29,569 bases of DNA from an uncultured Prevotella sp. (GTDB lineage: Bacteria > Bacteroidota > Bacteroidia > Bacteroidales > Bacteroidaceae). Of this stretch, positions 1-8,683 are shown piece after piece (positions within the stretch are counted from its first letter, which is position 1; every line of letters begins with the position of its first letter). The stretch spans positions 1-29,569 of the forward strand of contig CAJPTO010000006.1 of NCBI GenBank assembly GCA_905373605.1. The letters are read 5' to 3'. The position numbers were made by a program, and so were the translations under genes. The notes beneath the pieces were generated by a model. That model did no database searches. It was given only the letters and a program-made list of their open reading frames with translations, and was not told the DNA's origin.

Positions 1-127
1 TGGCAGTGGGCTGGTCGAGGAGCGTAGTAGCCGACATTTGTCCGCCCGTCATGCCAACAAATGGATGCAAGAAAACATGTTCCCCCATTACAAGAAGGGC
101 GACCTAAAAGATAGGACGAAAGAATGA
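1..127 (+). CDS. 2-oxoacid:ferredoxin oxidoreductase beta (TPP-binding) subunit, C-terminal end (partial)
   Basis: An open frame enters from the left edge (frame of base 2) and stops at 125-127. About 41 residues are visible, ending KGDLKDRTKE. The stop overlaps the next start as ATGA, typical of translationally coupled subunit genes. The following gene is the gamma subunit of a 2-oxoacid:ferredoxin oxidoreductase, and in Bacteroidota the thiamine-pyrophosphate-binding beta subunit normally precedes it. The short tail (WMQENMFPHYKKGD) resembles beta-subunit C-termini as I recall them. The identification rests mainly on context, because no catalytic motif lies inside the window. Confidence 0.6.
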   Translation, partial: GSGLVEERSSRHLSARHANKWMQENMFPHYKKGDLKDRTKE

Positions 128-666
128 AACACGAGATAATCATCGCCGGCTTCGGCGGTCAGGGTGTCCTTTCAATGGGCAAGATATTGGCCTATTCGGG
201 CTTGATGGAGGATAAGGAAGTGACATGGATGCCGGCTTACGGCCCCGAACAGCGCGGCGGAACGTGCAACGTTACGGTTATCGTGAGCGATGATCGCATC
301 TCGTCGCCAGTGCTGAGCAAGTATGATGTGGCCATTGTGCTCAACCAGCCCTCGCTAGATAAGTTCGAACCACGCGTAAAACCGGGTGGCATTCTTATCT
401 ACGACGGCAACGGAATTGCCACTCCTCCCTCACGAACAGACATAAAGGTGTATCGCATGGACGCTATGGACAAGGCCGCCGAAATGCGAAATGCCAAGGT
501 TTTCAACATGATTGTGCTGGGCGGATTGCTTAAAGTGTGCCCCGTGGTTAGCACCGAGGGACTGAACAAGGCGCTATTTAAGACCCTTCCCGAACGCTAT
601 CACAACCTCATTCCGCTAAACATGGAGGCCGTGGAGCAGGGTAAGCAAATCATCACCTTGCAATGA
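124..666 (+). CDS. korC: 2-oxoacid:ferredoxin oxidoreductase gamma subunit (2-oxoglutarate type likely)
   Basis: This 180-residue protein matches the usual length of the gamma domain of pyruvate/2-oxoglutarate:ferredoxin oxidoreductases. It opens with the family signature GFGGQGV at residues 9-15, followed by the conserved segment MPAYGPEQRGGTCN around 39-52. The enzyme oxidatively decarboxylates a 2-oxoacid to its acyl-CoA and reduces ferredoxin. The gamma domain helps assemble the complex and bind CoA rather than carrying TPP or the iron-sulphur clusters. It overlaps the upstream beta subunit by four bases and is followed by a strong hairpin terminator, so it looks like the last gene of the operon. 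Substrate (2-oxoglutarate, pyruvate or branched-chain acids) cannot be decided from this subunit alone; the kor assignment is by analogy with gut and oral Bacteroidota. Confidence 0.85.
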   Translation: MKHEIIIAGFGGQGVLSMGKILAYSGLMEDKEVTWMPAYGPEQRGGTCNVTVIVSDDRISSPVLSKYDVAIVLNQPSLDKFEPRVKPGGILIYDGNGIATPPSRTDIKVYRMDAMDKAAEMRNAKVFNMIVLGGLLKVCPVVSTEGLNKALFKTLPERYHNLIPLNMEAVEQGKQIITLQ

Positions 667-669
667 CGC

Positions 670-819
670 ATGTCGAAGAGTCGTTTTTGTGCCACACTTC
701 TGCTAGCAATGGCCTCGTGTAGTGTCTGCAATGGTCGCAGAAAAACAAGATCTTGCTGGCCAAGCGGCACATCAAGCACAGACAACAGAAGCGAAGATCA
801 CAAAAAAATGATTTTCTGA
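670..819 (+). CDS. Possible 49-residue lipoprotein or lipoprotein remnant
   Basis: A short frame starts just after the gamma subunit. Its N-terminus, MSKSRFCATLLLAMASC, looks like a lipoprotein signal: basic start, hydrophobic run, then a cysteine at residue 17 after Ala-Ser. The remainder is polar, has no recognisable domain, and stops after 49 codons. It may be a genuine tiny lipoprotein or the 5' stub of a gene destroyed with the decayed SusCD locus that follows. No obvious ribosome binding site supports the start. No homologue is recognised. Confidence 0.3.
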   Translation: MSKSRFCATLLLAMASCSVCNGRRKTRSCWPSGTSSTDNRSEDHKKMIF

Positions 820-867
820 ACCACAGATAAACAACTTGATTTTTTTATAACTCTCTAATTTTTTGGG

Positions 868-902
868 GGCCGGCTGCAGTGATGCACCCGGTCTTTTTTT
901 TT
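868..902 (+). terminator. Rho-independent terminator after the oxidoreductase operon
   Basis: An inverted repeat pairs CCGGcTGCA (870-878) with TGCAcCCGG (883-891) around a GTGA tetraloop of the GNRA class, with one C-C mismatch. A run of nine T follows at 894-902. This is a textbook intrinsic terminator on the + strand. Confidence 0.8.
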
Positions 903-941
903 CTTACTGCCCAATAAACTAAGCATCCCAAAAAACGGGTC

Positions 942-3307
942 AGCAACAGCATCGGCAAAGTGGTGGTTACGGGCTACCAAGACGTGTGAAGGCCGCGAAT
1001 GACTGGCTCGGTGTCGACCATTAAGAGTGCAGACATAGCCAAACTCGACGTGCGAAGCATGGACCAAATATTAAAAGGAACGATGTCGGGCGTGGTGGCT
1101 TCGTACAACGGGCGGCCTGGTTCCGACGTTAAGCTGCAAATACGCGGCGCAAACTCGATGAGTGGCAGCACAGACCCCATGTGGATTGTAGACGGAATGC
1201 CCATAACGGGCACTGCTCCCACATATCGCGGCCAGCAATCGTTGGAAAACATGCTCACACAATCGGGCATTGGCGACATCGCGCCAAGCGACATCGAGTC
1301 GATTACCGTGCTTAAGGATGCCGCAGCAACGGCCATCTACGGTGCACGTGCCGCAAATGGCGTGATCGTTGTGAAGACTAAGAGCGGAAGAGAGGGAAAA
1401 CCCTCCTACAACGCTATGGTTTACTTCGGTATTACCGAGCGTCCCGAGCGCAATGTGCGCATGATGAACTCGGAAGAGAAGCTCGCCTTTGAGCGAACCA
1501 CCTTTTACGACACCAACAACGGGCAGATTGGCCGCGGCGCTTACTTGTTGTCGCAAGTGCAAAAGGGCATCATCACCCAAGCCGAAGCAGATGCAGAGAT
1601 TGCGCGGCTGCAAGGAATAAACACCGATTGGTTTAAACAGCTCTACCGCGTGGCCACAAACCAGCAGGTAAACCTCAGCATGTCGGGCGGTTCGAAGACA
1701 ACGCAATACTACAATTCGTTCACTTTCATGAACCAAAACGGCACCGAGCTGAACAATAACTACAAACGCGCCACGTTCAGTTCGAAGATTAACCACGCCT
1801 TTAACGACAAGCTGAAACTGCAAACGGCTCTCGACGCCACTTACCGCAACGAACGGCAAACCGGTTCGGCCATTTCGACCCTTACTTACGCCTATGCGGG
1901 CAACCCATACGAAACTCCCGACGGCTACGACATGAGTTACGACATGACAATGAGTACCGTTCGCCCCGGATTGGGTTGGCAAACGCTCAACGCTGTGCGC
2001 GAAATGGAAGAGAACACCCGCTCTTCGCGCTATGTTGGCGTGCGACTTAACGTGAAACTAGACTGGACAACACCCCTTGAAGGGCTCACTTACACCTCGC
2101 AAGCGTCGTTTAACCTGGCCAGTTCTTCATCGCGCGCCGAAGAAGGCGAAAACACTTACACCAACTATCGCCGCAATTGGCTTCGCGGATTGTCCAATGT
2201 TAGGGACCTTTTGCCCTCGCAAGTGCGCGGTTCGCTCACCGAAGGACAAAGCACAAGCAACGCCTTTACGATGGCATTGTTATCCCTTCGTCTTACGTTC
2301 AGGCCAACCCCAACATCAAATGGCAAACCAAACACGACCTGAACATCGGCCTTGAAAGCACCTTTTGGGACAACAGGGCCAGCTTCAACGTAAACTATTA
2401 CAACAACAAGGTGGTGGATTTGCTAGACAGTCGCTCGCGTCCGTTGTCGTCAGGCGTGTATTCCATCACCGAGAATGTGGCCAACCTCACCAACCGCGGA
2501 TGGGAGTTCGACCTCTCTGTAACGCCCATTCGCAAGGCTAACTTCGAGTGGCAGCTTCGCGGAAACATCAGTTTCAACAAGAACACCGTCACAAGAACCT
2601 ATTACAACTCGCTGGAAGAAGTGCCCAAAGCCTCGGCCGCACGCGACATAAGCAGAACGCTTTTCGTGAAAGACTATCCCGTTGGGGCATGGTTTGGCTA
2701 TCGTTTTGCGGGTGTAGACCCTGCAACGGGCCACACGCTGATATATGGAAACGACGGCAACACCGTAGACCTGGACGTGCTGGGTAATGCCTCGTTGGGC
2801 CTCGAACCGCCCACAATGACTTACCTAGGCGTGCGCAATCCCAAGGTTAGCGGCGGCTTCTCTACCGACATTAAGTGGCGCGAGTTCGACCTCAATACTA
2901 CATTCGAGTTCCAAACAGGGCACGTAATACCCAGCACCGAGCAACTTATGAGCCACCATGCGGAGTATAGTGGCAACCGTTATCTGTCCGACTTGTACCG
3001 CTGGAACACCCCCGGTGACGTGTCTTCTCGCCCTGCCTTGGGGCTTTTTGGGTCGGGTTTCGACAGGTATCAGCTCGATGTGTTGCTCGAAAAGGGCGAC
3101 TATCTTCGCTGTTCGTACCTCACCTTGGGCTACACTTTGCCCGACAATATTTGCAGGTTGATAAGCATTAAGAGTGCCCGCGTGTCCCTTTCGGCATCCA
3201 ATCTCTTCACCCTAACGCCCTATCGAGGCATCGATCCCACACTGATGGGCGGTTGGGGATACCCCACAACGCGTAGTTACAGCCTTAGCCTTAACCTAGG
3301 CTTCTAG
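942..3307 (+). pseudogene. SusC/RagA-family TonB-dependent outer-membrane receptor, decayed
   Basis: Family members import glycans or peptides through a 22-strand barrel, powered by TonB. Homology begins at about 942 with VVVTGYQDV, the usual junction between the carboxypeptidase-regulatory domain and the plug. The signal peptide and regulatory domain are missing. An in-frame TGA lies at 987-989, and TAA at 915-917 blocks any upstream reading. The plug follows intact (TGSVSTIKSADI, QIRGANS, WIVDGMPI, VLKDAAATAIYGARAANGVI). The first frame runs to 2342. From about 2270 homologous sequence continues in another frame, starting near DGIVIPSSYVQANPNIKWQ and ending at 3307 with the aromatic C-terminus SLSLNLGF. 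Roughly 250 residues of barrel normally found between these parts appear to be deleted. Non-functionality is near certain given three independent lesions. Confidence 0.9.
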
Positions 3308-3335
3308 ACATCTTAACCATAAAGGAGAAAAAGAA

Positions 3336-4169
3336 ATGACAAAACGTTCTTTAAAAAACATATCATCGGCGGTTGCAACGTTTGTTGTGGGCATGCTGTT
3401 GCTGGCATCGTGCAACGATTTCCTATACGTTGAACCCACCGACACCATCAGCGTAAACAGCTATGAAGACGTGCGAAGACTGCTTGCAGGCAACCTTTAC
3501 AACTATTCAAACGATAGGGACTACCTACAAGGTGCACCAAACACATTCCTGGCCAGCAACGAAATGCTGGTGGACATGTATTACAGCGACGACTTGGACG
3601 TAAATACGTACATGGATAATAATTTTGCTGCAAACTACAGGGGCGAATTAACCTCGTCTATCGACTGGAAGAACCCCACCATGCACGAAACTTTGTGGAG
3701 CCTTTACTTCAGAAGCATCGGCTTTTACAACATCGTGCTAGACAAACTCGCCAAACATCCCGGAGCAACTCAAGCTGAAACCGAGCAAGTGGCCGGCGAA
3801 GCACGCGTGTTGCGCGCCATGTGCTTCTTCAGGCTCATGCAATATTTTTCGCCCTACAACAACAATGCGCTGGGATTGCCCATCAACACCGATCCCAATC
3901 GCGTTAGCGACTACGACCAAAGCCGCCGCACGCAAACTGAGAACTATGCTTTCATTATCTCAGAGCTGGAAACAGCACTGGCTTACACCACAACTCCCTC
4001 GCCAACTTACAATATCTTCTATAATAAGACGTTCATCAACGGACTTCTTGCGCAGGTTTACCTCTACAAAGGCGGCTCGGGAGCTAAGGCCGATGATGAT
4101 TATAGCAAGGCTGCCACATACGCACAGGCAGTGCTTGACGCGGGATTAACAGCATGCTCGAACGCGTGA
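3336..4169 (+). pseudogene. SusD/RagB-family surface lipoprotein, 3'-truncated
   Basis: SusD-like lipoproteins cap a SusC channel and bind its ligand. The gene lies 28 bp after the SusC remnant with a purine-rich AAGGAG site before the ATG. The protein begins with a lipoprotein signal (VVGMLLLASC, lipidated Cys near residue 26), then NDFLYVEP, and keeps the N-terminal TPR-like region, including GEARVLRAMCFFRLMQYF and a long ELETAL helix. It stops after 277 residues, about half the family's usual 500-600, with no C-terminal ligand-binding part. Immediately after AVLDAGL the sequence passes, in another frame, into an unrelated metalloprotease segment. A deletion fusing two genes is the simplest explanation. 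Some N-terminal product could still be made but would be unlikely to pair with a working SusC, which is also broken. Confidence 0.85.
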
Positions 4170-4843
4170 ACAAAGTGTTTGCAGGAACCATTGAGAACGC
4201 GCCCAACGGCTACGATGCGAAGATGGAGTTTTACTTGAAAGAATATCGCACCACACAGATAACACCCGCACAAAGCGAAAACATAGACACGTACCTTGCA
4301 AGCCAACAAAACGACTCGGCAGAGGTGGTGAACGTGTGGTTGCTCAGCAATTTTGCAACATCAGACTTACGCGAAGGCGAGTGTAAGCCCGCATACACGC
4401 TTGGCTCCAAAAGCGACTTGCCCGGCCTAGACCTGTCGGAGATTGAGTCGCTAGCCGAGGTAGAAAAATTTTATCCCCAAGAATATGGTATCGCCATGTC
4501 GTTTTCAGACCTCTACCAATATGCTTCGGGCAACTACACTTACGCCTTCGAGTATCTTTTGGGCGTGTATTATGGCTTGCTAGACACTGGTGCTGGTTCC
4601 AGTGAAGATGGAGATAGCCCTGTGGACTATTGCGACGACACGTATAATTACCGCCGCGGGGTGAGCAGCATTCGCAAGAACACCATCGCTGACATGGTGA
4701 AACGCCGCACTTACACCTACGATTCTTTCAACATTATGGGCCGTCCCTCGCGTTCGTCATCATTAAGTAAGGACCAGGTGAAGCGCATTCGCCAGGTTAT
4801 TAAGGATTGTCCGCTTAGGCAACAAGGCGAAGAGCAACCTTAA
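4139..4843 (+). pseudogene. C-terminal part of a BF0631-type zinc metalloproteinase lipoprotein, catalytic motif lost
   Basis: The open frame follows a stop at 4136-4138; the first ATG is at 4154 (229 codons). The C-terminus NIMGR...LSKDQVKRIRQVIKDCPLRQ resembles the Met-turn and last helix of Bacteroidota lipoprotein metzincins, and DYCDDTYNYRR matches the segment between zinc motif and Met-turn in that family. Where HExxHxxGxxH should lie, the frame reads YLLGVYYGLLD, so all three histidines and the glutamate are replaced (Tyr, Leu, Val, Asp). The signal peptide and N-terminal domain are absent because the frame is joined to the susD-like gene. It therefore appears to be a dead, 5'-deleted protease gene, or a pseudoenzyme that later lost its 5' end. 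Family assignment is by remembered motifs and is moderately sure. Confidence 0.6.
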
Positions 4844-4914
4844 TTGGTAGGGATGGCGCATTAACGGATTGAAAAAATAATCTGTTGCCGCAATTCTTCC
4901 GCCCAACATCACAC

Positions 4915-4967
4915 AAAGGCTGGTTCTAAAAGTTAGCAAAAGCACCTTTTAGAACCTGCCTTTATTT
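4915..4967 (+). terminator. Hairpin terminator, member of a repeated terminator family
   Basis: Bases 4915-4932 pair with 4946-4963 (18-bp stem, one mismatch; core GGTTCTAAAAG), and the downstream side is T-rich. Nearly the same stem sequence recurs at 13146-13196, so it seems to belong to a dispersed hairpin family rather than being a unique terminator. It follows the metalloprotease remnant. Confidence 0.65.
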
Positions 4968-5210
4968 TTCACCTTGCGTGTATTACCCGCCTTATGCCGC
5001 AAATTAAGCCTTGCTAAGTGCATCAAATAGCCTTGCTATTCCTATCACTTAGCTATGTTATCTCATTCACTTTACTACCTACTCTTTACAGCTTTGACCA
5101 GCTATTATTTTTAGTCAAAACGAAATAGTTTTGGAATGAAAGTCAAAAGGAACTGATTATATAGCCTTGTTTTTACCGTTTCGTGCCGCATTCATCGGTA
5201 CAATGCAGTT
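4968..5210. other. Gene-free stretch with short dispersed words
   Basis: No credible gene. It contains the word AGCCTTGCTAAGTG (5007-5020) and a weaker copy near 5029, related to the tandem units at 19663-19706. Otherwise it is AT-rich spacer between two convergent genes. Confidence 0.5.
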
Positions 5211-5309
5211 TGTACTGTGGCTACAAGGCTCTTGTAGCGTGGCTACAAGATGCTTGTAGTGTGGCTACAAGATGCTTGTAGTGTGGCTACCAGGTGCTTG
5301 TAGTGTGGC
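5211..5309. repeat. 22-bp tandem repeat, 4.5 copies, each with an internal dyad
   Basis: Units start at 5211, 5233, 5255, 5277 and 5299 (last one partial). The consensus unit begins TGTAGTGTGGC and continues TACAAGATGCT. Across each unit junction there is a perfect dyad CTACAAG-ATG-CTTGTAG in the best copies. It lies in the convergent gap before the 3' end of the minus-strand gene at 5357. Confidence 0.9.
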
Positions 5310-5356
5310 CCTCTGCCAGCGATTGCACCACAAGTTGGTAGCAACTGCTTCATGGC

Positions 5357-6325
5357 TCAAAGGCTGTTGTTTTCCAAAAGCAAATGCTTATGACTATAAG
5401 TAAGATGTCGTTGATAAAAAGAAAGGATGGCCGAATGAAACTCGTTATGCATGCTCGTTCCGTCTATCTCTTGCGCATAACTTGCAACCAGGTTCATTGC
5501 TGCCGCTTCGTTTCGTTTTTGAACGTGGCAAATGACGAAGTAACGGCTTCGGGAATAAAGAAATTTCAACTTTTCTTCGTTGAAATATGCGTTATGAATG
5601 AAAACCTCCTTCACATCTTTTAGCGTATAATCCATGTCGAAACAACGTTCCACAATGTGTTCGGCCAAAGGTTTGTACGTCTGTTCGCCCCTCTGTGATG
5701 GCAAGAAGTCGGCCTCGGAAAAGGTGTTCACTCCCCACGCTGTGATGAAATTGAGCAGTTTGAAATCGGCAAAACGCTCCTTAACGGCTAAAGCCGCAAG
5801 CAACATCTGCGAATGGAGCAAAGACGGACGCTTGTTTTGCAGTTTGATATAATGAAGCAATGCCCTTCTAGCAATGGAAGACCGGCACTCAGGCGGCAAG
5901 CGTTTGAGGTAACGGCATATCACCCACCCTGCTTTTTCGTGCAAGTCGGGGTGCAACTCTTCGTTTAGGAAAGGCAAAAGTGCCTCGTAAGCCACCGCTT
6001 CGCATCCGTCTTTGCTCATGCGCTCGATGTGTTTCAGCTGTATGTAAAAGGGTAGTGCATGTTGTTTGAGCCGCCGTATGGCCTTTTGTGCGATGCCCTC
6101 GGGGTCGGTCATCAGCTTAATCAGCTGTTCAAGAAAGGCAATTCGCTCGTTGGCTTCACCGAGTCGTTGCTCTTTGATGAGCCAATCGCAAATGTCTTTC
6201 TGCACCCAGAACATGGCCATACATGTGTAAGCGCTTTTCTCTTGTTGCCAGTCGGCGTTGGCTTGTTGCAGAGCCTCGCTCAATCGCCCTGCCTTTCTCA
6301 GTGTCATGGTAGCGATAAAACTCAT
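5357..6325 (-). CDS. Alpha-helical TPR-like protein of unknown function
   Basis: The 322-residue product is almost wholly helical and has no signal peptide or membrane segment. The N-terminus (LRKAGRLSEALQQANADWQQEKSAY, then MAMFWVQKDICDWL) resembles the degenerate TPR-like start of large Bacteroidota proteins, some of them linked to conflict systems. That is a remembered likeness, not a firm assignment. The C-terminus (LTYSHKHLLLENNSL) ends abruptly with no second domain, so truncation is possible. It is divergently transcribed from the Septu-like pair with a 209-bp gap, which leaves open whether it belongs to a defence island. The start at 6325 gives the longest coherent frame; no strong ribosome binding site is seen, as is normal for the phylum. 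Confidence 0.65.
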   Translation of the reverse strand: MSFIATMTLRKAGRLSEALQQANADWQQEKSAYTCMAMFWVQKDICDWLIKEQRLGEANERIAFLEQLIKLMTDPEGIAQKAIRRLKQHALPFYIQLKHIERMSKDGCEAVAYEALLPFLNEELHPDLHEKAGWVICRYLKRLPPECRSSIARRALLHYIKLQNKRPSLLHSQMLLAALAVKERFADFKLLNFITAWGVNTFSEADFLPSQRGEQTYKPLAEHIVERCFDMDYTLKDVKEVFIHNAYFNEEKLKFLYSRSRYFVICHVQKRNEAAAMNLVASYAQEIDGTSMHNEFHSAILSFYQRHLTYSHKHLLLENNSL

Positions 6326-6470
6326 GGTTTTAGGTTTAGAGGGTTTGTTATGTCAACGCATAAATGTTGTTTTTATTTTACGATGAACGCATTTTCTTTT
6401 ACTTCGGGGTACGATTTATGGCCAATGCAGGTCTTACGTACGCCTTTTTTTTCATAAAAAGGATGATTAA

Positions 6471-6502
6471 TTTGTGCCAATGGCATATATTTTGTAAATT
6501 CG
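6471..6502 (+). promoter_or_regulatory. Predicted Bacteroidota promoter for the ptuA-like gene
   Basis: TTTG at 6471-6474, a 20-base gap, then TAAATTCG at 6495-6502 (7 of 8 to TAnnTTTG). It would start transcription near 6508, about 27 bases before the ATG at 6535. Confidence 0.55.
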
Positions 6503-6534
6503 CATGCACATCTGGTGAATAAATTACGTATCGA

Positions 6535-7782
6535 ATGAACAGGTATATTACGAACATCATAGTCAACAACGTTTTTCATCTGGGCGGCTTCAACATCCCC
6601 ATTGAAGACGGCAATGCACCACACCTTATCATTACTGGGAAAAATGGTAGCGGAAAAACATCGCTGCTGAATGCGATGGTGGAACATATTGAGGCGATTA
6701 AGAAAGATCAGAATAAGTGGTTCTTACAATATAAGGACTGGTTGAAAACCGCAAAAGCGAATTTGGAGCAGAACACAGATCCAAATAAGACGTTAGAGCT
6801 TCAAAACAAAGTGAATAATCGTCAGGCGGCAGTAAATGCTTTTTTTGGAAAAGTTGAAGTTTCGTTCGCCAATCTCGATAAAATCGTTTACGCTTCCAAC
6901 GAAACTAACTTCATCATTGCTAGCTATGCGGCCAACCGCAAGGTGCGAATGAACGAGCCAACAAACCCTACCAAGCCCAATATAAAGGCGAATTGGGGCG
7001 TAAAAGAAACGGCTACGCACGAGTTTCTCAACTTTCTTTCGGACCTTAAGATACAAGAAGCCTTGGCCAGGAACGAGAAAATTTATGATGATGCCGAAAA
7101 GATTAGCCAATGGTTCGTGGGGTTTGAGCAGCTTTTGAAAGAGGTGTTCCAAGACCCCGACTTGCACTTGGCATTTAATTATAAGGACTACAGCTTCAAA
7201 ATAGAAACTGGTGGCAAACGTTTTAAGTTCACTGAGATGTCTGATGGCTTTGCCGCCGTGCTGGATATTATTGTAGACCTCATCCTAAAGATGCAAGGTA
7301 AAGACGCGCTTACGCGCGCTTACGAACGGCAAGGCATCGTGCTGATAGACGAGATAGAAACACATTTGCACCTAGAATTGCAAAAAGTGATACTGCCCTT
7401 GCTGGTTAAAGTGTTCCCACAGGTGCAATTCATCGTTACAACGCATTCGCCTTTTGTGCTTAGTTCGCTGCAAACGGCGGTGGCTTTCGACCTCGAACGG
7501 CGCGAACCAATAAAAAATCTCACAGAGTATTCTTACGAATCTTTGGCTGAAGGCTATTTTGGAGTAAGAACAAGTTCTAGCTACATGCAGATGCAACTTG
7601 ATGCATTAACAAGCTTGATGCAAAATGAAGCACTGACAGCTGCAGAAAGAAAGCAGGCGAAAGCCTTAATCGACGACTTCGAGAACATACCCGAACCGGC
7701 ATCGCCACTGATTGTTGGCCAGTATCTTAACCTGAAATCCCAAAACATAGACAAGTTCTTAAGTTTGAAAAACAATGATTAG
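6535..7782 (+). CDS. ptuA: AAA/SMC-like ATPase, PtuA-like component of a Septu-type defence system
   Basis: The 415-residue protein has a complete ABC-like ATPase core: Walker A GKNGSGKT at 35-42, a signature-like FTEMSDGFAAVLDI near 228-241, Walker B GIVLIDE at 267-273 followed by IETHLHLELQ, and the H-loop TTHSPFVL with His304. A helical, charged insertion (about 45-110) separates Walker A from the rest, as in OLD/PtuA-type ATPases. Its stop overlaps the start of an HNH nuclease gene by eight bases, which is the Septu arrangement (PtuA senses or is regulated by nucleotide and phage cues, PtuB cleaves nucleic acid). No reverse transcriptase or retron RNA is seen beside it, so it appears to be stand-alone Septu rather than a retron effector. 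Other ATPase-HNH pairs cannot be fully excluded. Confidence 0.75.
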   Translation: MNRYITNIIVNNVFHLGGFNIPIEDGNAPHLIITGKNGSGKTSLLNAMVEHIEAIKKDQNKWFLQYKDWLKTAKANLEQNTDPNKTLELQNKVNNRQAAVNAFFGKVEVSFANLDKIVYASNETNFIIASYAANRKVRMNEPTNPTKPNIKANWGVKETATHEFLNFLSDLKIQEALARNEKIYDDAEKISQWFVGFEQLLKEVFQDPDLHLAFNYKDYSFKIETGGKRFKFTEMSDGFAAVLDIIVDLILKMQGKDALTRAYERQGIVLIDEIETHLHLELQKVILPLLVKVFPQVQFIVTTHSPFVLSSLQTAVAFDLERREPIKNLTEYSYESLAEGYFGVRTSSSYMQMQLDALTSLMQNEALTAAERKQAKALIDDFENIPEPASPLIVGQYLNLKSQNIDKFLSLKNND

Positions 7783-8424
7783 CGTGTTCAAATCGACAGA
7801 AAAGCCCCTGTCGCTTATCACTACGAACAAATACAATGGCGAAGATGTTGTGCGGCAGCTTCATGAAGACCAGCACGAAAAGTGCTATCTCTGCGAACGC
7901 AAATGCATTACTGACTACGAAGTGGAGCATTGGCACAGCCAAAACAACACGCCTGCCGAGCGAAATGATTGGAATAACCTATTTTGGCTTGCCGTTATTG
8001 CAATGGGAAAAAGTCGAACCTTTTCGACGACATCCTTAATCCTGCACGAAGTGATGTGGAAGAGATGATTTCACAAACGATTAGCTATAAAGAAAATAAG
8101 GCCGTATTCTGCTCTATGGTAGAAGGCACTGGCGTAAGCAAAACAATCGAACTATTAAACCTTATTTTCAATGGACGGGAAGGCTGCCGTAAGCTGAAAG
8201 AAAAACGTTTTTTTGACTATTTTATCGCCGAAATGAACAAATTCAACAAGGCTGCCACTGACTATATGATGGACCCAACAACTGAAAACCAATTGGCTGT
8301 TATCGAATTACTCGGCATCGACCAAGAGTTCTTGGGCTTTAAGTATTGGGCTGTGAAAGAAAACGCCATACTGAACAAGGCCTTTGGTAGCTTTTGCGCT
8401 TGGAACAGGGATAAACATGCCTAG
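7775..8424 (+). pseudogene. ptuB: HNH endonuclease, PtuB-like, interrupted by a one-base frameshift
   Basis: The first frame (7775-8068) gives CYLC (Cys37, Cys40) and YEVEHWHSQ (His52, His54), then DWNNLFW. Directly after TTTTGG near 7985 the reading changes: the other frame supplies ACRYCNGKKSNLFDDILNP, the second zinc pair (Cys73, Cys76 of the joined protein) and the expected HNH continuation, and runs on to 8424. Restoring one G (TTTTGGG for TTTTGG) yields one continuous protein of about 216 residues with all HNH elements in order. As written, the product loses the second zinc pair and would be inactive. It is coupled to the ATPase gene by an eight-base overlap. The lesion is either real inactivation of a defence nuclease or a base-calling error in a short G run. 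Confidence 0.8.
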
Positions 8425-8630
8425 CAACTAAGTTGCTGTTTGTAGAATTTAGGAGAGATTTTGTAGGCTGTTTCCTTGAAAAGCAACCACAAGTCACAGG
8501 CTGAAATGTGTTGTCTAAGCAAGTTTTTTGTTCTTTCCCCATCCTTTTCCCACCATTGTAACTCTTTCGTTATCATGCAATAAGGCAAAAGAATATTCAA
8601 AAACGACAAACTTTTCTACTTAAAACGCAC

Positions 8631-8658
8631 TTGCGTATGCTATTTTTCACTATCTTTG
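8631..8658 (+). promoter_or_regulatory. Predicted promoter for the gene at 8684
   Basis: A perfect TAnnTTTG box (TATCTTTG, 8651-8658) lies 25 bases before the ATG. A TTG at 8631-8633 is a possible -33 element, with a somewhat short 17-base gap. Confidence 0.6.
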
Positions 8659-8683
8659 CAATACCATTAAAACAATTTGCATT

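Noticed and set aside
1071..1982. Long minus-strand frame opposite the SusC remnant
   Set aside because: Antisense shadow of a well-recognised receptor sequence; composition is not protein-like.
6535..8424. Retron-associated Septu rather than stand-alone Septu
   Set aside because: No reverse transcriptase or msr/msd-like RNA next to the pair; the 5' neighbour is a divergent helical protein.
8421..8609. 62-codon minus-strand frame containing ITKELQWWEKDGERTKNLL
   Set aside because: Composition is protein-like and it might be a small gene or gene remnant, but there is no promoter, no recognised family, and it overlaps the ptuB end; support is too weak to list.
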